DNA of 64,000 nt from Bacillota bacterium (GTDB lineage Bacteria; Bacillota; Clostridia; Clostridiales; Clostridiaceae), in the NCBI GenBank assembly GCA_023445445.1, contig JAEXLD010000027.1, positions 1-64,000 of the forward strand. Reading direction: 5' to 3'. Under the pieces are notes generated by a model. It made no database searches and was not told where the DNA came from. It was given only the letters and a program-made list of their open reading frames with translations. Within the stretch, counting starts at the first letter, position 1, and each line of letters opens with the position of its first letter. The position numbers and the translations under genes were made by a program. Below are positions 9,429-18,120 of the stretch, in pieces.

Positions 9429-10436
9429 CTATTTCTCCTTCATCATTAAATAAATAAAATATGGTACTCCAAATATAGATACTGTTATTCCTACAGGAAT
9501 TTCAATTGGTGAAAATAAATTTCTTGAAACTGCATCTGCAAGAAGAACTATAATAACACTTATAATTGCTGAAATCACAATAAAATTCTTATGGTATGGA
9601 CCTACTAATTTCCTTGCAATATGAGGGGAAATTAGTCCAATGAAACCTATATTTCCTGCAAAAGCTGTAGCTGTTCCTGCTAAAATTACTGCAAAGCTTA
9701 AAAACTTTTTTCTTTCTCTTTCTATATTTAAGCCTAGGGAAATAGCTAGTTCATCTGAAAGATTTAACACATCTAATTTTTTGTGATTTAATAAAACTAA
9801 GATAAACATTAAAGTTACTATTGGAATTATTACCTTTGCATAGCTCCATCCTGATCCCCAAAGGCTTCCTGATGTCCAAACTAAAACTCTATTGTAATCT
9901 CCAACTCCTCCTCTAAAGGTCATGAAGGTAATAAAAGCATTTAGTCCAGCATTTAATCCTATACCTATTAATAATAGTCTTTTTGGCTTTATTCCATTTC
10001 TGCTTGATAGCATATATATTATAAATGAAGAAACTGCTGCACCTATAATTGCCATTAAAGGTAATACAAATATAGAAAACTGTCCAAGTTCTGAATAATA
10101 GTTTCCTGTTGCATAAGTTATAAATATTACTGCTGCCACTGCTGCTCCAGCATTTATACCTATTATTCCTGTATCTGCTAAATCATTTTTAGTTATTGTT
10201 TGAAGTATTGCTCCTGCAGTTGATAATGCAATTGCAACAAAGGCACCAACTAGTAATCTTGGAAGTCTAATACTTAAAATTGCTGTATTTTGAAGCCTAG
10301 TTCCATTTCCAATAAGAGTTTTTATAACATCTGTGACTGATACCTTATAGGTTCCCCAGCATAATGTAACTGCAAAAGAGATAACTAATAAAGCTAATAA
10401 AATTATTAATGCTATTTTGAATTTCTTTTTTTTCAT
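9429..10436 (-). CDS. Iron-siderophore ABC transporter permease (FecCD family)
   Basis: 335 residues, about ten membrane helices, FecCD fold. Family landmarks are SIRLPRLLVGAFVAIALSTAGAILQ near 55-80, the coupling region ISLGLN and the GLISPHIARKLVG motif near 265-280. Its start touches the stop of the other permease gene, so the two are probably translationally coupled and may form a heterodimeric channel. Confidence 0.92.
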   Translation of the reverse strand: MKKKKFKIALIILLALLVISFAVTLCWGTYKVSVTDVIKTLIGNGTRLQNTAILSIRLPRLLVGAFVAIALSTAGAILQTITKNDLADTGIIGINAGAAVAAVIFITYATGNYYSELGQFSIFVLPLMAIIGAAVSSFIIYMLSSRNGIKPKRLLLIGIGLNAGLNAFITFMTFRGGVGDYNRVLVWTSGSLWGSGWSYAKVIIPIVTLMFILVLLNHKKLDVLNLSDELAISLGLNIERERKKFLSFAVILAGTATAFAGNIGFIGLISPHIARKLVGPYHKNFIVISAIISVIIVLLADAVSRNLFSPIEIPVGITVSIFGVPYFIYLMMKEK

Positions 10437-11428
10437 TATCCCCTCTCCCTTCTTGCAACTGCTATAAAGAATGGTATTCCAATTAAGGCTGTAAATACTC
10501 CAATTGGTGTTTCATATGGATTAAATAGCATTCTTGCTGCAATATCTGCATAAGTTAATAAAACTGCACCTAGTAAAAAGGAACAAGGAATATTTCTTCT
10601 ATAATCTTCTCCTAATATTTTTCTAACTATTTGTGGCACAATAAGTCCAACAAAGGCTATGTTTTTACCAACTGCAACTGCTGCTGCAACCATAGGTATC
10701 ATAACCATAAGAGTTGTAAATCTTATTTTTTCTGGATTTTCACCAAGTCCAATGGCTACATCATCTCCAAGATTTAATATATTTATTTTAGGTGATAATA
10801 AAATTGCTATAATAAGTCCTATAATTCCTACCATAAATACTAATTTAAAATCTGCCCAAGTAGCATTTCTAAATCCACCTGACACCCAAAATCCTATCAT
10901 TTGTGCTTGATTTGATAAAAGTCCAATTACTGTTGTTAAAGAAATAAAAAATGTGCTCATTGCTGTTCCTGCTAAAAGTATCTTAGCAATTGAATTGTTA
11001 TTTGCTTTTTTAGATATAAAGCCTAAAACTATAATTCCTGTTACAAGGGCTCCTATAAAAGCAGCTATCATTACATTTCTTGTATTAATTGATATTCCTA
11101 CTGCATAAAAAATTGCTATTACTAGAGTTGCTCCTTGGCTTACTCCTAAAATAGAAGGTTCTGCTATTGGATTTCTAGTAACTCCCTGAATCATTGCACC
11201 TGTTACTCCTAAAATACCTCCTGTTATTAATACAGAAAGGGCTCTTGGAATTCTAACATCTCTAACTAACATAAGTTCTAAGGTTTCACTATAATTAAAG
11301 ATGCTATCAAAAATATCTGAAAAACCAATATGAACTGATCCCAGCCTTATAGCTAGAACCAGTCCTCCTATTAAAAGTAACAAACTACAAATTACAAATA
11401 TTGCTGTATGTTTCTTACTTTGTTTCAT
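10436..11428 (-). CDS. Iron-siderophore ABC transporter permease (FecCD family)
   Basis: 330 residues with the same architecture as its neighbour: DVRIPRALSVLITGGILGVTGAMIQ early, IGLGENPEKIR in the coupling loop and GLIVPQIVRKILG late. Its 5' end overlaps the binding-protein gene by 14 nt. It is the first permease of the operon. Confidence 0.92.
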   Translation of the reverse strand: MKQSKKHTAIFVICSLLLLIGGLVLAIRLGSVHIGFSDIFDSIFNYSETLELMLVRDVRIPRALSVLITGGILGVTGAMIQGVTRNPIAEPSILGVSQGATLVIAIFYAVGISINTRNVMIAAFIGALVTGIIVLGFISKKANNNSIAKILLAGTAMSTFFISLTTVIGLLSNQAQMIGFWVSGGFRNATWADFKLVFMVGIIGLIIAILLSPKINILNLGDDVAIGLGENPEKIRFTTLMVMIPMVAAAVAVGKNIAFVGLIVPQIVRKILGEDYRRNIPCSFLLGAVLLTYADIAARMLFNPYETPIGVFTALIGIPFFIAVARRERG

Positions 11429-12368
11429 TTAACATTTCACCTATTTCATCTACTAATAAATCTCTTCCTATTGAGCTATATCCTTGGTTAAAGTATGGTG
11501 ATGCTTCTAATATCACAACTTTTCCATTTTTAACTGCAGGTAGGTTATTCCATATTGCATTACTTTGTAATTGTGCTAAATCTTCTGCTGTTGCTATTGC
11601 AAATATATAATCTGCTTTAATTGCTGCTAATCCTTCGTAAGTTACTACTGGAAGGCTTATATCACTTTGTTCTGGCATTCCTTCTGGTTTTTCTAAATCC
11701 ATATCATCATATAAAACGCTACCAAATCCAGCTCCATCAAATACGAAGAATTGACCACCACTTGCTAAGAATGAAAGATATGTAGTATCTTCACCGTATT
11801 CTGATTTAATCTTATCTCCAGCTGCCTTTGCCTTAGCTTCATAATCTGCTAACCATTTATCTGCTGCATCTTCTTTATTAAATACTTTTGCAAATGCCTT
11901 TACGTCATCTTTCCAATCTAATGCTTCTAATTGAATCATAACTGTTGGAGCAATTTCACTTAATTGATCATACATTTTTTCTTGAACTGTTGATATTATT
12001 ATTAAGTCTGGGTTTAAGTTCATAACTGCTTCTACATCCATAGTATCTTGCATGCTATAGCCTAATATTTCAGCTCCCTTTAATGTTTCTTCTAAGTATG
12101 AAGGAAACTTAGTGTAATCATAAGCATCACTATTTGCTGTTCCTATAACCTTATATCCTAAAATTGATAATATATCACTATTACCGCTTAAATCTACTAT
12201 TCTTTGAGGCTCTGATGGTATTTCTACTTCTCCTCTAACGTCTGTAACTGTTACTGTCTTTTCTGAAGTTTTCTCATTACTTGTACCACCATTATTAACT
12301 CCACAACCAACTAACATAACTGCTGTCATGCATGTAGCTACTAAAGTTTTTAATATATTTCTTTTCAT
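11415..12368 (-). CDS. Siderophore-binding lipoprotein (FecB/FhuD type)
   Basis: 317 residues. Signal peptide with lipobox MLVGC (Cys about 22), then a periplasmic-binding-protein-2 fold: VTDVRGEVEIPSEPQRIVDLSGN at the start of the mature domain, a helix backbone between lobes, and AIWNNLPAVKNGKVV near the end, all typical of ferric-siderophore receptors. It is anchored outside the membrane and hands the ligand to the two FecCD permeases. First gene of the operon, expressed from the Fur-type promoter at 12423-12451. Confidence 0.92.
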   Translation of the reverse strand: MKRNILKTLVATCMTAVMLVGCGVNNGGTSNEKTSEKTVTVTDVRGEVEIPSEPQRIVDLSGNSDILSILGYKVIGTANSDAYDYTKFPSYLEETLKGAEILGYSMQDTMDVEAVMNLNPDLIIISTVQEKMYDQLSEIAPTVMIQLEALDWKDDVKAFAKVFNKEDAADKWLADYEAKAKAAGDKIKSEYGEDTTYLSFLASGGQFFVFDGAGFGSVLYDDMDLEKPEGMPEQSDISLPVVTYEGLAAIKADYIFAIATAEDLAQLQSNAIWNNLPAVKNGKVVILEASPYFNQGYSSIGRDLLVDEIGEMLNETK

Positions 12369-12422
12369 ATTATACCTCCATTATTTTATAACTATTGTTA
12401 TTATTTCTTGACGTCGTAATGA

Positions 12423-12451
12423 ATTGTATATGATATTCATTCTCAATACAA
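12423..12451 (-). promoter_or_regulatory. Promoter of siderophore operon with Fur-like box in spacer
   Basis: On the minus strand -35 TTGTAT (12446-12451) and -10 TACAAT (12423-12428) are 17 nt apart. The spacer contains TGAGAATGAATATCA (12431-12445), matching the 7-1-7 Fur consensus TGATAATNATTATCA at 12 of 14 defined positions. Iron repression by Fur is inferred from the site and the operon's function. Confidence 0.65.
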
Positions 12452-12468
12452 CCCTTGCACCTAATTTA

Positions 12469-12499
12469 ATAATTTTATCATCTATTATGATAAAATTAT
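12469..12499. promoter_or_regulatory. 13-bp perfect inverted repeat in the divergent control region
   Basis: ATAATTTTATCAT and ATGATAAAATTAT are exact reverse complements separated by CTATT. The repeat lies between the Fur-like box and a TATAAT (12502-12507) that could serve the araC-type gene. It may be an operator, possibly for that regulator; no T-run follows, so a terminator is less likely. Confidence 0.5.
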
Positions 12500-12609
12500 G
12501 TTATAATACTAGATATTTTATTAATAATATTATTACCAAAGCATACGTGAAAAATGTAAGGCTAAAAATAGCATTTTATGGATTTACTTATATAGAAAGG
12601 GTGGCTAAT

Positions 12610-13614
12610 ATGATTGCTAAAACCACAAAGGAATTTCAAAATCAAGTTTTAGAAAAAATAACTTTTTCTCCATACCCCAGGGGAAATTCTACTATTTATA
12701 AGAATTTAAAAAGACCTGATTTAGGTTTTTTTATTAAATATTCTAGAGAGGGTTACTATGATTTTGGTATTGGAGATTATACAATCCCAGAGGATTTTTC
12801 ATTATCCTTTGAGCATAAAGAAGAATTTATTAGATTTGGAACTGTTTATACTGGAGAAACTAAATTTAAAATAGAGAATAATCCTGTATCTTCATTTAGC
12901 CCTTCTTCCTTCTTTATTGTAGAAAATGGCCTTAAAGGAAAACAGACATGGAAAAGGGGGCAACACCTACATGGTGCAGAAATAACAATCTACAAGAAAT
13001 ATTTTGATGAAGTAATTAATCCAAACTTTAAGGATACTGTGGATTTTAATAATTTTATTAAAAATTATACTTATATGTATTTGCCTCTTGAAATAGCATC
13101 AATTATTCAAAATATAAGAAATCTAGCTCAAGTGAATGAATTAACTCCTTTATATTTAGAAAGCAAGGTTTTAGAATGTATTGATATAATTTCTAAAGAA
13201 GTACATTCCTCTCCAGACAATACTTTCACCAATCAAATAAATTATGGAGAAATAAAAATAGGAAAAAATAGATTTTTAAAGCTAACAGCTTCTGATGCCA
13301 ATGCCATCCAAAAGGCCTATGAAATATTAACTAAGGAGGCTTGCAACCCGCCAACTATTGCAACCTTAAGTAAAATGGTTTATCTTAATGAGCAAAAGTT
13401 AAAGGCAGGTTTTTCCGCAAAATATCATATGTCCATTAGCGAATATACTAACTCCATTAGAATGACTATGGCAGAAAACTTACTTTCTACAACTGAATTA
13501 AGTGTTGATGAAATTTCTAAGATGGTTGGCTACAACTATAGTGGAAACTTTGTAAAGATGTTTAAGAAAATTCATGGGAAAACTCCATTAGCTTTTAGAA
13601 AAGGAAAAAATTAG
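12610..13614 (+). CDS. AraC-family regulator of siderophore uptake
   Basis: 334 residues from the ATG at 12610, which follows GAAAGGGTGG; an open frame continues upstream to 12424 but runs through the promoter region and is unlikely to be translated. The N-terminal half is a divergent ligand-sensing region. The C-terminal 100 residues carry two helix-turn-helix motifs (NPPTIATLSKMVYLNEQKLK and ELSVDEISKMVGYNYSGNF) and end KIHGKTPLAFRKGKN. Related PchR/YbtA-type regulators activate siderophore genes when the siderophore is bound. It is transcribed divergently from the transporter. A CCCCAGGGG nonamer occurs within the gene at 12675-12683 (PYPRGN). Confidence 0.85.
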   Translation: MIAKTTKEFQNQVLEKITFSPYPRGNSTIYKNLKRPDLGFFIKYSREGYYDFGIGDYTIPEDFSLSFEHKEEFIRFGTVYTGETKFKIENNPVSSFSPSSFFIVENGLKGKQTWKRGQHLHGAEITIYKKYFDEVINPNFKDTVDFNNFIKNYTYMYLPLEIASIIQNIRNLAQVNELTPLYLESKVLECIDIISKEVHSSPDNTFTNQINYGEIKIGKNRFLKLTASDANAIQKAYEILTKEACNPPTIATLSKMVYLNEQKLKAGFSAKYHMSISEYTNSIRMTMAENLLSTTELSVDEISKMVGYNYSGNFVKMFKKIHGKTPLAFRKGKN

Positions 13615-13653
13615 TTGTAAAAATTATTTTTTAGAGTTAAAATAACATTAGAT

Positions 13654-13671
13654 ATATAACATTTGTTATAT
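13654..13671. promoter_or_regulatory. Possible TetR operator
   Basis: ATATAAC-ATTT-GTTATAT is a 7-bp inverted repeat ending 19 nt before the TetR start. Position and size suit autorepression; this is inference. Confidence 0.4.
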
Positions 13672-13690
13672 TATGAAAGGAGTTTTTACT

Positions 13691-14248
13691 ATGCCACCTA
13701 AAATAAAGGTAACAAAAGAAAATATTATTGAAGCCTCTATAAATATTGTCCGTAAAAGTGGTGTAAATTCATTAAATGCAAGGGCAATAGCAAAAGAGTT
13801 AAACTGCTCTACTCAACCTATTTTTAGTAATTATTCTTCTATGGATGAGCTTAAAAAAGATGTAATTGCCTCAGCTAAATCACTATATAACCAATATATC
13901 GAAGAAGGATTTAAGAACACAAATTATCCAAAATACAAATCAAGTGGTATATCATATATTAAATTTGCAAAGGAAGAAAAAGAACTCTTTAAGCTACTTT
14001 TTATGAGGGACCGTTCTAATGAAAAAATTGAAGATGAAAAAGAATCACTTGAAAATATCATTAGTATTATTTCTTCAAATTTAGATATTAGCTATGATGA
14101 TGCATTTAAATTTCATATTGAAATGTGGATTTATGCCCATGGTATTGCAACAATGATTGCAACATCTTATTTAGACTGGGATTGGGATACTATTGATAAA
14201 ATACTTACAGATGCTTATGTAGGAATGAAAAATATATATAAAAAATAA
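13691..14248 (+). CDS. TetR/AcrR-family regulator
   Basis: 185 residues. Helix-turn-helix at about 10-50 (ENIIEASINIVRKSG, then ARAIAKELNCSTQPIFSNYSS) and a helical sensing domain. An ATG at 13673 is in frame, but the ribosome binding site AAAGGAG lies just after it and at correct distance from the ATG at 13691, so the latter is chosen. It precedes an ABC exporter by 25 nt and is likely its local repressor, released by the exported compound. Confidence 0.85.
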   Translation: MPPKIKVTKENIIEASINIVRKSGVNSLNARAIAKELNCSTQPIFSNYSSMDELKKDVIASAKSLYNQYIEEGFKNTNYPKYKSSGISYIKFAKEEKELFKLLFMRDRSNEKIEDEKESLENIISIISSNLDISYDDAFKFHIEMWIYAHGIATMIATSYLDWDWDTIDKILTDAYVGMKNIYKK

Positions 14249-14273
14249 TCATATTTTATAAGGAGGATTATAA

Positions 14274-15119
14274 ATGGAAAAGATATTAATAGTAGAGAAT
14301 CTCTGCAAAGAATATCCAAAGTTTAAGCTTAATAATGTATCTTTTTCTATGGATAAAGGATCAATTATGGGCTTTATAGGTAGAAATGGTGCTGGTAAAA
14401 CAACAACTTTAAAATGCCTTTTAAATTTGGTTCATGAAGATTCTGGTAAGATACAATTCTTTGGTTTAAATTTTAATAATAGCGAAAAGGAAATTAAGCA
14501 GCGTATTGGATATGCAGCTGGAGGGATTAATTATTATCAACGTAAAAAAATTAAAGATATTATATCTATAACAAAATCCTTCTATCCTAATTGGGATGAT
14601 AACTTATACCATAGTTACTTAAAAAGATTTTCCTTGGATGAAGAAAAGAAACTAATAGAATTATCTGAAGGTATGAAGGTAAAATTCAATTTAGCAATTG
14701 CTCTTTCACATCATGCAGAGCTTCTTATTTTGGACGAGCCTACTAGTGGACTGGATCCTGTTTCTCGTGATGATTTATTAGAAGTATTTTTAGATTTAGC
14801 AGAGGATGGTGTATCAATTTTATTTTCTACTCATATTACATCAGATTTAGATAAATGTGCAGATTCAATTACCTACATTCAAAAGGGTAAAATAATTGCC
14901 TCTGATAAAACCAATAGCTTTGTAAATAGTTATCGCTTATTAGATGTACCTAGCACACTTACTGAAGAACAAAAAAAGGTACTTATTGGTGTAAGTCGTA
15001 ATAAAGATGGTTCTACTGCTTTAATAAAGGAATCTGATGCTAATAAATTTAAAGATTGCTCTCTTACTATTCCTGATTTAGAAACTATTATGATACATTT
15101 TGAAAAGGAGGTAAATTAA
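14274..15119 (+). CDS. ABC transporter ATPase (YtrB/BcrA-like)
   Basis: 281 residues. Walker A GRNGAGKTT (about 36-44), a divergent signature LSEGMKVKFNLAIAL, Walker B LLILDEPTSGLDP and switch His FSTHIT. The weak signature motif and short C-terminal extension match ATPases that pair with ABC-2 permeases for lipid-active antibiotic or peptide export. Preceded by AAGGAGG. It overlaps the permease start by one base. Confidence 0.88.
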   Translation: MEKILIVENLCKEYPKFKLNNVSFSMDKGSIMGFIGRNGAGKTTTLKCLLNLVHEDSGKIQFFGLNFNNSEKEIKQRIGYAAGGINYYQRKKIKDIISITKSFYPNWDDNLYHSYLKRFSLDEEKKLIELSEGMKVKFNLAIALSHHAELLILDEPTSGLDPVSRDDLLEVFLDLAEDGVSILFSTHITSDLDKCADSITYIQKGKIIASDKTNSFVNSYRLLDVPSTLTEEQKKVLIGVSRNKDGSTALIKESDANKFKDCSLTIPDLETIMIHFEKEVN

Positions 15120-15772
15120 TGAAAGAACTTTTATTAAAAGAAATGAAACTAACAGCATCGCCTCTTTCTTATTTTTTTATTGCTTTTTCATTTATGACAT
15201 TTATACCAGGATATCCAATTCTTGTTGGAGCATTCTTTGTATGTATGGGGATTTTTTATACCTTCCAATTTTCCCGTGAATATAATGATACCTTATATAC
15301 AGCTCTTCTTCCTGTTCGTAAAAGTGATGTAGTTAAGGCAAAATTTTCATTTTGTATAGGTATCCAAATTATTAGTTTTACTATAAATACTATAATAACA
15401 GTTATTCGTTTAACTGCTTTTAAAAACTCAACTGTATATATAGAAAATCCTTTAATGAATGCAAACTTTGCATATCTTGGATATGTATTAATTATATTTA
15501 CTTTATTTAATTTTGTTTTCTTAACTGGATTTTTCAAAACAGCATATTATATTGGTAAGCCTTTTATAATATATTGCATAGTGACTTTTATTGTAGTAGG
15601 CATAGGGGAAATTCTACATCATATACCTGGATTAGAACTTTTAAATTCAACAACCTCAGATGGATTCTCTATACAAATGATTGTATTTATCATAGGAATC
15701 CTTACTTATATATTAGGAACTTATTTATCTTTTATTAAATGTAAAAAACTCTTCAATATTATTGATTTATAA
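15119..15772 (+). CDS. ABC-2 type permease subunit
   Basis: 217 residues with about six hydrophobic segments and a short cytoplasmic N-terminus (MKELLLKEMKLTASPLSYFF), as in the ABC2_membrane_2 family. The loop FQFSREYNDTLYTALLPVRKSDVVKAKF is characteristic. It works with the preceding ATPase as an exporter. Translationally coupled by TAATG. Confidence 0.85.
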   Translation: MKELLLKEMKLTASPLSYFFIAFSFMTFIPGYPILVGAFFVCMGIFYTFQFSREYNDTLYTALLPVRKSDVVKAKFSFCIGIQIISFTINTIITVIRLTAFKNSTVYIENPLMNANFAYLGYVLIIFTLFNFVFLTGFFKTAYYIGKPFIIYCIVTFIVVGIGEILHHIPGLELLNSTTSDGFSIQMIVFIIGILTYILGTYLSFIKCKKLFNIIDL

Positions 15773-15818
15773 AAAATAATATAATAGTTATCTATTAAAA
15801 AGTTATATTGTTTTATTA

Positions 15819-15858
15819 AAAAAGATGACTTCTTGTAAATTAAGAAATCATCTTTTTT
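15819..15858 (+). terminator. Terminator of the TetR-ABC operon
   Basis: AAAAAGATGA-CTTCTT and AAGAA-ATCATCTTTTTTT form a stem with one bulge and end in a T-run, 46 nt after the permease stop. Confidence 0.75.
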
Positions 15859-15916
15859 TATTCTTCTTTTAAATTCTAATCTTTAATTTATGTGATATTT
15901 CCATAACCTGATTTTT

Positions 15917-16023
15917 TGTATATAGTATTCTGTTTTAAAATGTTGTTGTTATTTCATATCAATGTATCTATTAATAGCTTTATAATTAATAACAACAATT
16001 TTCTAAAACAGACTTATATACTC
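15917..16023. repeat. Long imperfect inverted repeat (about 105 bp)
   Basis: The left arm (15930-15953, CTGTTTTAAAATGTTGTTG...) is nearly the reverse complement of the right arm (15988-16011, ...CAACAATTTTCTAAAACAG). Weaker complementarity extends outward through GTATATAG and CTTATATAC. A 34-nt loop separates the arms. It fills the gap between convergent genes and has no open frame. It may be a MITE-like relic or a bidirectional transcript end; no T-run is seen. Confidence 0.6.
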
Positions 16024-16030
16024 TTAAAGA

Positions 16031-17122
16031 TTATAGCTCTAACTCCATAACCATCTCATTATCATCACGTTCACCTGTATCTTTAAAGCCAACCTTTTCA
16101 TAGATGTGAATTCCATGAGAATTATCTATATTACAAGTTAAAATAACTTTATTTGATTCTCCAAAAGGCTTAGATTTAATATAATCTAAGGCTAACTTTA
16201 TTCCTGCAGTTCCATATCCTTTACCTTGATATTTCTCATCAATGATCATATGCCAAATATTATATGTTTCTTCATCATAATCATAAATTACCATAACATA
16301 TCCAACCATAATATTACCCTTATAAATTCCAAAAGGTGTACATTGATTATAATATACATAAGCTTGAGCTAAACTACGAATTGGATTTGATACAAATTTA
16401 TCTTGTCCTTCTCCAAGTTTTAAATTAAAACATTCTATAAAATTACTTTCATCTATCTTCTTTAAATTTATCTCTTCATCTAAAGAGTCTTCATTATACT
16501 CCTTCTTAGAATACTTGTGATGCTCCATACAAGCTATTAGTGGAATTTCATATCCATCCTCTGTAAAGTTTATTTCCGTAAGGCTTGTCTGCTTTATAAA
16601 GGGAGGCTCCCACAAAGTATCTATATCTCTATTTTCTAAGGCAGTTAAATAGGATTTTAAAGTAATAGTATGAGTTACTATTAAAATTGTTTTACCCTTT
16701 TCTTTCTTTAAAATCTCACCTATAGCCTTAAAGGACCTTTCTTGAACTTCATTAAAGGTTTCTCCATTTCCTGTAGGAATATATTTTGATGGTATATTCC
16801 AAAAATTAAAGTGATTATCCTTTGCCATAGATTTAATAGTTTCTTGATCCTGACCTTCCCAATCTCCAAAGCTCATTTCCTTCAATCCATCATGGGAAAT
16901 TAAAGGGATATCTCTATCCCCTCTAATAATTTTAGCAGTATTAAAAGCCCTTCCTATAGGACTTGAATATATAACATCAATATGTAAATCTTTCATTCTT
17001 TCTCTAAGCCATATTGCTTGATTTTCTCCTAGTTCAGTTAAAGGTGAATCTCCCCATCCTTGCATTCTACCTTCTTCATTCCATTCTGTTTCACCATGTC
17101 TGGTTAAATATAATTTTGTCAT
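16031..17122 (-). CDS. Histidine phosphatase (phosphoglycerate-mutase-like) fused to GNAT acetyltransferase
   Basis: 363 residues with two enzymatic domains. Residues 1 to about 200: histidine phosphatase superfamily with catalytic LTRHGETEWN, EMSFGDWEGQ and second His in VTHTITLKS, as in GpmB/CobC-type phosphatases. Residues about 220-363: a GNAT N-acetyltransferase with acetyl-CoA loop QGKGYG and IHIYEKVGF. Substrates are unknown; a phosphatase that acts with an acetyltransferase on one metabolite or antibiotic-like compound is possible but unproven. The start is at 17122, since GGAGGG lies between an upstream ATG (17134) and this one. Confidence 0.85.
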   Translation of the reverse strand: MTKLYLTRHGETEWNEEGRMQGWGDSPLTELGENQAIWLRERMKDLHIDVIYSSPIGRAFNTAKIIRGDRDIPLISHDGLKEMSFGDWEGQDQETIKSMAKDNHFNFWNIPSKYIPTGNGETFNEVQERSFKAIGEILKKEKGKTILIVTHTITLKSYLTALENRDIDTLWEPPFIKQTSLTEINFTEDGYEIPLIACMEHHKYSKKEYNEDSLDEEINLKKIDESNFIECFNLKLGEGQDKFVSNPIRSLAQAYVYYNQCTPFGIYKGNIMVGYVMVIYDYDEETYNIWHMIIDEKYQGKGYGTAGIKLALDYIKSKPFGESNKVILTCNIDNSHGIHIYEKVGFKDTGERDDNEMVMELEL

Positions 17123-17276
17123 ATATCCCTCCATAAATTCTAATTTCTTCTTATATTATACACTCTATAAGAAATACTTAATATTAAAAGTTAAATTGCT
17201 TATTTAATTAATTTTTAATTATGTATATAATATTATATAAAAGTAGTATTTTGTTAATAATATAGGAGGTGAAATT

Positions 17277-17594
17277 TTGCTTACTAATGTTGATTTTAAT
17301 TTAGATAAAAAAATAGTAGAAGAGATTTATGAAATAGCAAGTAAATATAAAAGCATTAGTAAAATTCTCTTATTTGGTTCTAGAGCTCGTAAGGATAATT
17401 CACCTAAAAGTGATATAGATTTAGCAATATATATTAATGGTAAGTCATCTGAATTATCAGATTTTATATATGATATAGAAAATAATACAAGTACATTACT
17501 AGAATTTGATTTTACTAATATTAATGAAATAGATGATAGTTTTTTCATAGAACAAGTTGAAAGAGAGGGAATACCTATATATGAGAAATGTTGA
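17277..17594 (+). CDS. MNT-type nucleotidyltransferase antitoxin (MntA-like)
   Basis: 105 residues. The minimal nucleotidyltransferase signature G34-S35-x10-D46-I47-D48 is complete, which matches GSX10DXD of type VII antitoxins that AMPylate their HEPN partner. The start is TTG at 17277, 5 nt after AGGAGGTG. It overlaps the HEPN gene by 14 nt. Related HI0073/HI0074-type pairs share this layout, so a function other than toxin neutralisation remains possible. Confidence 0.82.
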   Translation: MLTNVDFNLDKKIVEEIYEIASKYKSISKILLFGSRARKDNSPKSDIDLAIYINGKSSELSDFIYDIENNTSTLLEFDFTNINEIDDSFFIEQVEREGIPIYEKC

Positions 17595-17976
17595 ATTTAA
17601 ATATATGAATTTAAAAAAAGCATATACTAAGCTTAAAGAAGTTAGTGATATATATGATGGAAAGAACGATATAATTAGAGATTCATTAATTCAAAGATTT
17701 GAATTTACTTATGAGCTAACCCATAAAACTTTAAAGGAATTTATGAAGTATTTAGGTGTTACTTTAGAAAACTCTTTTCCAAGAACAATATTTAAAAAGG
17801 CATATGTAAATAATTTAATTTCTGATGATAAGATTTGGATTAATCTTTTAGAAGACAGAAACTCAACTTCTCACATTTATAATGAAAGTATGGCTGAAGA
17901 AATTGCAAATAGAATAAAAAATCAATATGTTGCTGCTATTAGTGAGCTAATTGATAATTTAGAAAAATTATTATAA
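17581..17976 (+). CDS. HEPN-family toxin or nucleotidyltransferase partner (HepT/HI0074-like)
   Basis: 131 residues, mostly helical. The HEPN motif RX4HXY is complete: R93-NSTS-H98-I-Y100. In type VII systems the Arg/His pair forms the RNase site and the Tyr is the target of AMPylation by the MNT protein. The start at 17581 follows GAGAGG and overlaps the preceding gene; an earlier in-frame ATG at 17557 lies deep in that gene. Family assignment is firm, toxicity is inferred. Confidence 0.8.
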   Translation: MRNVEFKYMNLKKAYTKLKEVSDIYDGKNDIIRDSLIQRFEFTYELTHKTLKEFMKYLGVTLENSFPRTIFKKAYVNNLISDDKIWINLLEDRNSTSHIYNESMAEEIANRIKNQYVAAISELIDNLEKLL

Positions 17977-17979
17977 TAA

Positions 17980-18120
17980 AGGGCTGTGGCATAATGTAAA
18001 ATGAATAATGAAAAATGTAAAATTAAAGAAGAAACTCCCTTAGGAGTTTATAAAATATATATATTTTTAGTAATTCCAAAGGAATTACATCAATAATTCT
18101 ACATTTTTAATTTAGGGGCT
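17980..18120 (+). repeat. Heptamer-armed hairpin element R2
   Basis: Begins a few bases after the HEPN stop. An AATGTAA/AATGAAT/AATGAAA array with 7-base period (about 17992-18026) precedes the hairpin AAACTCC-CTTA-GGAGTTT (18032-18049), a second hairpin TAATTCC-AAA-GGAATTA (18071-18087) and the counter-arm TTCTACATTTTTAATTTAGG. A GGGGCTGT/ACAGCTCC hairpin (18115-18134) follows and may terminate transcription. Confidence 0.65.

Noticed and set aside
12424..12609. N-terminal extension of the AraC regulator by 62 codons
   Set aside because: It would run through the Fur-type promoter and the 13-bp inverted repeat and has no ribosome binding site.
15917..16023. Possible CRISPR repeat or tracrRNA-like anti-repeat (GTTTTA...)
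   Set aside because: Only one inverted pair exists, with no spacers and no cas genes in the window.
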